Assembly (NCBI RefSeq): GCF_001953875.1 | Contig: NZ_MQUR01000066.1 | Location: 1 to 45,435, forward strand | Direction of reading: 5' to 3' | DNA from: Streptomyces amritsarensis | GTDB lineage: Bacteria; Actinomycetota; Actinomycetes; Streptomycetales; Streptomycetaceae | Length of the DNA: 45,435 nucleotides | Shown: in pieces, positions 40,748-45,435 of the stretch | How the letters are laid out: the number at the start of each line of letters is the position of its first letter | Numbering within the stretch: the first letter of the stretch is position 1 | Notes under the pieces: model-generated | What the model was told of the DNA's origin: nothing | Seen by the model: only the letters and a program-made list of their open reading frames with translations | The model's database searches: none | Made by a program: the position numbers and the translations under genes

Positions 40748-42444
40748 GCGACATGCCACGCCACCGCGACATGCCGCTGTGTGAACTGGACGCGTCCCTG
40801 GCGGACGCGACGGTGCTCGCGGAGGAGTACGCCGGATACGACGAGGGCGCGGCCCGGCGCCGCATCGCCCGCCGGATCGCCGCGGACCGCGCCCGCGCGG
40901 CGACCGGAACGGCCGCGGCCGGCGCGGCCGCACACGGACGGGCCGCGCCGGCCGAGACCGACGAGCTGGTCCTCGACGCCGCCTGCCATGTGCGGGCCGC
41001 CCGCGGCCTCGACGACCTGACCTGGTGCCTCGTGGAGAGCCGGGACTTCGCCGAACTCGCCCTGGCGGTCGACTCCTGGCCCCACGGCATGGACTCGGCG
41101 CTGCTCTTCGGGTGCCTGCTCCACCTCGCCGACCGGACGGAGGACGCGCAGTTCTGGTTCCAGTACGCGGCCGGCGCGGGCTCGCAGACCGCGGCCCGCT
41201 GCCTCTACCTCCACCACCTGTCGCGCGCCGAGGTCACGACCGCCCGGTACTGGAAACGCCAGGCCCACATCCTGCCCCCCGACGAACACCTGCCGCCCCT
41301 GCCGCAGATCCCGCACGACCTCGAAGAGGCCCTCGAAGCCTCCGTCATCTGGACGTCCCCGCCCATCACCACCCAGGACCTCTCTTCCCTGACGGGCGGG
41401 CCGGGCGGGTCCTCCAGGCCGCCGCTGCGGCTTCCGGCACGACTGCGGCAGGCGCTCATGGCGCGCCCCCGCAAGGAGCACCCCGACCTCGGGGAGGTCG
41501 TCACCCCCGGCCCGCAGGTCGCCGTGGCCGTCGCACAGAACGCCCGGCTCAACCCCCTGCACCTCACGGAGCAGGCGAACGGGTGGGCACTCGAAGCGCT
41601 GAAGCAGCCGCAATCGACCCATGCGGCCCGGACGTCCCCCGCGGGACGGACGGCCCCCGCGGCGCTGGAATCAGTTCACCGGGCGCTGCGCGCCCTCGAA
41701 GTCGTCAACCGCCACTCGGGCGGTGTGAACCTGACACAGATCGCCCGGGAGACCAAGCTGCCGCAACTGGTCCTCGCCCGGGCCGTGGAGCAGCTGATCC
41801 GGGCCGACCTGGTCACGCCGATCGGACCGGACGCCTACGTCGCCGGCCACGCCCTCCCGCTGAGCGGGACGGACCGTACGGAGGGCCGCGGGCACCTGCG
41901 CGAGACCCTGGCCTGGGTGCGGGACGCGGTCGGCGCCGCCGTCTACGTCGCCCGCTACACCGACGGCGAGGTCGCCATCACCCAGTACGCGGACGGGCCG
42001 GCCGCACCCGCGGTCGACGAGTGGGTCGACTTCCGCGCCGCGGCCCACGCCTCCGCGGTGGGCAAGGCGCTGCTGGCCCAACTGGACCACGACGGCCGGC
42101 GCGACCACCTGTCCCGCCACCGGCTCACCCCCTTCACCACCCACACCCTCACCAGCCGGCCGGTCCTCTTCCGGCAGTTGGACGACCGCCCGCCCAACAC
42201 GCCCCTGCTCGACCTCCAGGAGTACGCCCTCGGCACGGTGTGCGCGGCGGTGCCGATCACCGCCGGCCCCAACCCGGAATGCGTGGCCCTGTCCATCCCC
42301 GTCCCCGACCCGGGCCGGCTCAAGCAGGCCGCCAGGATCCTGCAGAGCGAAGCGGCCGCCGTCTTACTCGCGCTCATCGTCGCCGGCAGCACCCGGCCCA
42401 CGGCCCGCAGGCCGCAGGACACCATCCTGTCCACGTCCGCCTAG
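40744..42444 (+). CDS. Hybrid regulator: N-terminal helical repeat region plus IclR-type C-terminus
   Basis: A 566-residue soluble protein in two halves. The first 300 residues are charged and helical, opening CELDASLADATVLAEEYAGYDEGAARRRIARRIA, reminiscent of conserved proteins encoded beside Streptomyces sigma factors, with a TPR/Sel1-like stretch (DAQFWFQYAAGAGSQTAARCLYLHHL). The second half is IclR-like: a winged helix (RALRALEVVNRHSGGVNLTQIARETKLPQLVLARAVEQLI) and an effector domain with FRAAAHASAVGKALLAQL, HRLTPFTTHT and VALSIPVP. The GTG at 40744 overlaps the sigma stop by four bases and has AGAAGGA before it. It may be the sigma factor's regulator, and could bind both a small ligand and DNA; this combination is inferred from sequence. 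Confidence 0.82.
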   Translation: MSDMPRHRDMPLCELDASLADATVLAEEYAGYDEGAARRRIARRIAADRARAATGTAAAGAAAHGRAAPAETDELVLDAACHVRAARGLDDLTWCLVESRDFAELALAVDSWPHGMDSALLFGCLLHLADRTEDAQFWFQYAAGAGSQTAARCLYLHHLSRAEVTTARYWKRQAHILPPDEHLPPLPQIPHDLEEALEASVIWTSPPITTQDLSSLTGGPGGSSRPPLRLPARLRQALMARPRKEHPDLGEVVTPGPQVAVAVAQNARLNPLHLTEQANGWALEALKQPQSTHAARTSPAGRTAPAALESVHRALRALEVVNRHSGGVNLTQIARETKLPQLVLARAVEQLIRADLVTPIGPDAYVAGHALPLSGTDRTEGRGHLRETLAWVRDAVGAAVYVARYTDGEVAITQYADGPAAPAVDEWVDFRAAAHASAVGKALLAQLDHDGRRDHLSRHRLTPFTTHTLTSRPVLFRQLDDRPPNTPLLDLQEYALGTVCAAVPITAGPNPECVALSIPVPDPGRLKQAARILQSEAAAVLLALIVAGSTRPTARRPQDTILSTSA

Positions 42445-42460
42445 GAAGGATGCGCGGCCC

Positions 42461-42498
42461 GACGCGGGGGCCGGACCGGCGGGTCCGGGCCCCGTGTC
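42461..42498 (+). terminator. Terminator of the sigma-factor operon
   Basis: GACGCGGGGGCCGGACC and GGTCCGGGCCCCGTGTC pair over 17 positions with two mismatches around a four-base loop, 17 bases after the last stop. It is also downstream of the convergent YfbM-like gene and could serve both. Confidence 0.7.
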
Positions 42499-42550
42499 GG
42501 GGAGAGCCCGGTCGGACCCGTCTGCCCGGTCGTCGGGCCCGTCGGTCCGG

Positions 42551-43048
42551 TCAGGAGATCCACAGCAGCAGCGCGTCACCTTCCCGGGCGGCCGCGCGCA
42601 GGTACGTCGCGAGGCAGGCCCAGTGGGACACCACCCAGTCCAGCTCCTCGCCCCGCTCCCAGACGATCTGGGGGTAGACGTTCGCCGCGGCCAGATCCGC
42701 CGGGGCGACCCCGTCGGCCAGTGCGTCGGGAGCATGGGCCTCCAGGGCGTCCACGGCGGCGCGCACCCGCTCCGCGGTCAGCAGCCGGGGCGGGCCGTAG
42801 CCCCAGTCGGAACCCGCCGGCCAGGGCATGTCCGCCTCCCCGAAGACCACGTCCACCGGAAAACCGCGACGGGTCAGCAGGAAGTCCAAGGCGTTCCAGG
42901 CCTTGTCGGTCTCGTGCACCCGCGCGGCGGCCGCCGCGTCGTCGCGGCCGTACACGTCGTGCGCGTGCTCGGCCGCCCAGTCCGGGTCGCGCGAGGCGCG
43001 TTCGAGTTCGGCGGGGGTGAGGCGGAGGTACTGCCCGATCATGCTCAT
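42551..43048 (-). CDS. YfbM-like (DUF1877) protein
   Basis: A protein of about 165 residues whose opening MSMIGQYLRLTPAELERA is typical of the YfbM/DUF1877 family, a small alpha-beta cytoplasmic protein of unknown function. A conserved middle (DKAWNALDFLLTRRGF, WGYGPPRLLTAERV) and the C-terminal helices fit. Two in-frame ATGs are possible: 43048, matching the usual MxMIG family start, and 43042, better spaced from GGGG. A further start at 43078 would add ten residues with no site. It is convergent with the sigma operon and in the same orientation as NadE, with a gap of about 100 bases. Confidence 0.85.
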   Translation of the reverse strand: MSMIGQYLRLTPAELERASRDPDWAAEHAHDVYGRDDAAAAARVHETDKAWNALDFLLTRRGFPVDVVFGEADMPWPAGSDWGYGPPRLLTAERVRAAVDALEAHAPDALADGVAPADLAAANVYPQIVWERGEELDWVVSHWACLATYLRAAAREGDALLLWIS

Positions 43049-43151
43049 GCCCCGCACCGTACGCGCGGCCACTGACATCGATACCCGTAGCGGGGCCCGC
43101 TCAGGGGGAGTGGTCGACGGCGGCGCGGAAGCCCGCGGCGGCCGGATCCGG

Positions 43152-43982
43152 TCAAGGGGCGATCGGCAGCTGCCGCTTGTGCTCGGTGGCCCGGTAGCGG
43201 TTGACGATGATGTCGAGGGCGGCCGCGTCCACCGGCTTGCCCTCCAGGACGTCGTCGATGTCGTCGTAGGTGACGCCGAGCGCCTCCTCGTCGGCCAGTC
43301 CCGGCTTCAGCGTCTCCAGGTCGGCGGTCGGGGTCTTCCAGATCAGCGAGGCCGGCGCGCCCAGCACCTCCGCCGTGGCCCGGACCCGCCGCTTGGTGAG
43401 GCCGGTGAGCGGAACCACATCGGCCGCGCCGTCGCCGAACTTGGTGAAGAAGCCCGACACCGCCTCGGCCGCGTGGTCCGTGCCCACCACGAGTCCCGCG
43501 TGGGCGCCCGCGACCGCGTACTGGGCGATCATGCGCTGGCGGGCCTTGATGTTGCCGTGCACGAAGTCCTGGTGGTGCGCGTCGCGGAAGACCGTTCCGC
43601 CGGCCAGCACCGCCTCCAGCGCGGCGTCGCTCGACGCCTTCACGTCGACGGTCAGGACCTGGTCGGGCCGGATGAACTCCAGCGCCAGCTGCGCGTCCGA
43701 CTCGTCCGCCTGCACGCCGTACGGCAGCCGCATCGCGAAGAACGTCGCCTCCTGGCCCGTGGACCGCACCCGCTCGACCGCGAGCTGGCACATCCGGCCG
43801 GCCGTCGTGGAGTCCACACCGCCGCTGATGCCGAGCACCAGCGAGCGCAGGCCCGTCGAGATCAGCCGGTCGGCGAGGAAGGCCACGCGGCGCTCGATCT
43901 CCTGCCGGGCGTCGAAGGACGCGCTCACCTGGAGGTCCCGGGCGATCTCCTGCTGCAGCGATATGGACGCCTGGTCGGTCAC
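43152..43982 (-). CDS. nadE: NH3-dependent NAD+ synthetase
   Basis: A 276-residue enzyme that adenylates nicotinic acid adenine dinucleotide and amidates it with ammonia to make NAD+, the last step of the pathway. The ATP-pyrophosphatase P-loop LGISGGVDSTTAG is clear at about 47-60; FTKFGDGAADVVPLTGLTKRRVR, a strongly conserved family segment, and VVGTDHAAEA follow; the C-terminal ends KRQLP, also conserved. Length equals that of E. coli and Bacillus NadE and there is no glutaminase domain, so free ammonia is the nitrogen donor. The GTG at 43982 has GAGGAG five bases upstream; the frame remains open to 44006 without a site. It is a housekeeping gene. Confidence 0.97.
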   Translation of the reverse strand: MTDQASISLQQEIARDLQVSASFDARQEIERRVAFLADRLISTGLRSLVLGISGGVDSTTAGRMCQLAVERVRSTGQEATFFAMRLPYGVQADESDAQLALEFIRPDQVLTVDVKASSDAALEAVLAGGTVFRDAHHQDFVHGNIKARQRMIAQYAVAGAHAGLVVGTDHAAEAVSGFFTKFGDGAADVVPLTGLTKRRVRATAEVLGAPASLIWKTPTADLETLKPGLADEEALGVTYDDIDDVLEGKPVDAAALDIIVNRYRATEHKRQLPIAP

Positions 43983-44178
43983 GATTGCTCCTCGGTCGGG
44001 CCCCACGGACAGGTCGGTTCGCGCCGCGGGGCGGGCCGCGGATGCGAAGAGGGGCCGGAAAGCACTCTAGAGGAAAGGCCGCGGAGCCCTGATCGAGGGC
44101 CGTGGCTGCCCCGCGGAGGTGGCTGCCGCGCGGACGGGGCAGGCCGGTCGGCGGGGCGGCGGGCGGCGCGGCCCCGCG

Positions 44179-44829
44179 TCACCCCGCCGCGATGAGACCG
44201 GGCAGCTCCCGCATGTCGTGGAACACCCGGGTCCCCGGGCCTTCGAGCCGCTCGGCCGGGGTCATCCCGCCCGCGTAGCCCAAGGACCGCATCCCGGCGG
44301 CACGGGCCGCCTCGACACCCGGCCGGCTGTCCTCGACCACCACGCAGGCCGCCGGATCGACGCCCATCCGCTGCGCCGCGTACAGGAACAGGTCCGGGGC
44401 CGGCTTGCCGCGGGCCACCTCCGTGGCACTGTGGATGCGGCCCGCGAAGCGGTCGTAGAGACCGGTGCGGCCCAGGGTGTGCCGCATCTTCTCGTGCGAG
44501 CCGCTGGAGGCGACGCAGGTCGGCAGGGCGATCGCGTCGAGCGCCTCGGGCAGCCCGTCCACGGGGGTCAGGCCGGCGTCCACCGCCTCGCGGTGGAGCT
44601 GCTCGAACCGCTTCGCCCAGACGTCTGCCGTCGCCCCGCCGAGGCGGGCCGCGACCTGCTCGCGCACGGAGGCGTTGGACCGCCCGATGAACAGCTCGAT
44701 CACGTCGCCCTCGGTGAGCGGCCACCCCAGCTCCGCCCCCAGCGCGACCTGAACGCGCGTCGCGATGCGCTCGGTGTCGACGAGCACGCCGTCGCAGTCG
44801 AATATGACGAGTTCAATCGGCCTGATCAT
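44179..44829 (-). CDS. HAD-superfamily phosphatase (beta-phosphoglucomutase/GPP-like)
   Basis: A 216-residue haloacid-dehalogenase hydrolase, subfamily I with a small helical cap. Motif I is FDCDGVLVDTE (nucleophile and acid Asp), motif II is VASSGSHEK (Ser), motif III has the Lys of RGKPAPDLF and motif IV is VVVEDSRPGVEAARAAGM. It should dephosphorylate or mutate a phosphosugar or similar metabolite; this family is hard to assign by sequence. The ATG at 44829 fits the family start (IELVIFDCDG), although the only ribosome-site-like GGGA abuts it. It is divergent from the PRC-barrel gene and downstream of nothing in its own operon. Confidence 0.9.
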   Translation of the reverse strand: MIRPIELVIFDCDGVLVDTERIATRVQVALGAELGWPLTEGDVIELFIGRSNASVREQVAARLGGATADVWAKRFEQLHREAVDAGLTPVDGLPEALDAIALPTCVASSGSHEKMRHTLGRTGLYDRFAGRIHSATEVARGKPAPDLFLYAAQRMGVDPAACVVVEDSRPGVEAARAAGMRSLGYAGGMTPAERLEGPGTRVFHDMRELPGLIAAG

Positions 44830-45011
44830 TCCCGCAGCATAAGTGCCAGGACCTCCGCGGACCGAGGGGCTGCGTCCGCGTGCATGAGGTGCCGGCGGCG
44901 GGGCAGGCGGAGTCCACGGGGAGAACGGACACCCCGCGCACGACACACGAAGAAGGACGGACGGCAGGGGCATCCCCGCCGTCCCCCGTTCATCGGAGGA
45001 GTTGTTTCCGC

Positions 45012-45377
45012 GTGACTGAGCATGTGTGGAGTTACAGGTCGACCTCGGGCCACCTGGCCGGCACCGATCTGACCGGCTACAAGGTCGAGGCGACCGACGG
45101 CGGCATCGGCAAGGTGGACAAGCACTCCGACGAGGTCGGTGACGCCTACCTGGTCGTGGACACCGGAGTCTGGATCTTCGGCAAGGAGGTCCTGCTGCCG
45201 GCGAGCACCGTCGTCAGCATCGACCCGGAGGCCGAGACCGTCTACGTCGACCGCACCAAGGGCCAGATCAAGGACGCCCCCGAGTTCCACCGGGACAAGC
45301 ACCTCGGGGACCGGGACTACCACCAGGAACTGGGCGCCTACTACGCCGCCACCCGGTTCGGCCTCCCGCCGCGCTGA
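45012..45377 (+). CDS. PRC-barrel domain protein
   Basis: A 121-residue soluble protein with a PRC barrel: LTGYKVEATDGGIGKVDKHSDEV is the usual first beta-hairpin, followed by AYLVVDTGVWIFGKEVLLPASTVVSIDPEAETVYVDRTK. The C-terminus contains KDAPEFHRDKHLGDRDY and ends AYYAATRFG. PRC barrels occur in RimM, photosynthetic reaction centre H subunits and many small stand-alone proteins that bind partners; Streptomyces species have several such short copies with stress-related expression. The GTG at 45012 is preceded by GGAGGAG about ten bases upstream. A perfect terminator palindrome follows at the window end. No catalytic function is assigned. Confidence 0.92.
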   Translation: MTEHVWSYRSTSGHLAGTDLTGYKVEATDGGIGKVDKHSDEVGDAYLVVDTGVWIFGKEVLLPASTVVSIDPEAETVYVDRTKGQIKDAPEFHRDKHLGDRDYHQELGAYYAATRFGLPPR

Positions 45378-45404
45378 CCGGCCGGGTCCGACCGCTTCGA
45401 GGCC

Positions 45405-45435
45405 GTGGGCCCGAACTCGCCGAGTTCGGGCCCAC
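45405..45435 (+). terminator. Perfect palindromic terminator after PRC-barrel gene
   Basis: GTGGGCCCGAACTCG and its exact complement form a perfect palindrome with a single central base (opening to a three-base loop), 27 bases past the PRC-barrel stop. It runs to the last base of the window, so it may extend further. Confidence 0.8.

Overview
The window is a very GC-rich, gene-dense piece of an actinobacterial chromosome, almost certainly Streptomyces. GC-rich third codon positions, frequent GTG and TTG starts, many Tat, lipoprotein and Sec-exported hydrolases, a matA/matB-type exopolysaccharide locus, ECF-type sigma factors and 4-nt start/stop overlaps all fit that genus. I see no rRNA, tRNA, IS element, prophage or CRISPR array. 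Most long open frames opposite the genes are GC-bias shadows and are left out.

Layout. 0-5 kb: a serine protease fused to an endonuclease I domain, a Tat-exported peptidoglycan amidase and an M1 aminopeptidase lipoprotein. 5-9.5 kb: an MHS-type transporter, a GAF/PucR regulator and an HMCES/YedK abasic-site protein. 9.5-16 kb: a GH16 lipoprotein divergent from matA-matB-acyltransferase, which should make and modify an extracellular amino-sugar polymer, followed by a membrane endo/exonuclease/phosphatase-family protein. 16-24 kb: a membrane-anchored Ig-like protein, a secreted metalloprotease with FN3 and ricin-like domains, an ECF sigma factor with a SnoaL-like tail, a DsbA-like Tat lipoprotein, a probable toxin/effector with an N-terminal leader resembling those of contractile-injection-system cargo, and a secreted CAP-domain protein. 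24-28.5 kb: a tightly overlapped membrane protein/XRE regulator/quinone-oxidoreductase operon, a zinc-ribbon hypothetical, a DUF6069-like membrane protein with a MerR-type promoter, and a divergent polysaccharide deacetylase.

28.5-36.2 kb: a nitrobindin-like heme protein, an EF-G paralogue preceded by an unannotated 39-codon leader ORF and a hairpin, a cytoplasmic staphylococcal-nuclease-like protein, a small ABM-like protein, and a two-component system with three CTTCAG boxes and a divergent PepSY-like target. 36.2-45.4 kb: an FAD monooxygenase, a secreted GH15 enzyme, a three-gene overlapping unit (small membrane protein, sigma-like factor, IclR-domain hybrid), a YfbM-like protein, NadE, a HAD phosphatase and a PRC-barrel protein.

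The best candidates for something undescribed are the protease-endonuclease fusion (88-2295), the leader-tagged EreA/ChaN-like effector (21638-22981), and the leader peptide plus stem-loop in front of the EF-G paralogue (31346-31628). All functions are read from motifs and family knowledge; nothing was searched or computed externally.
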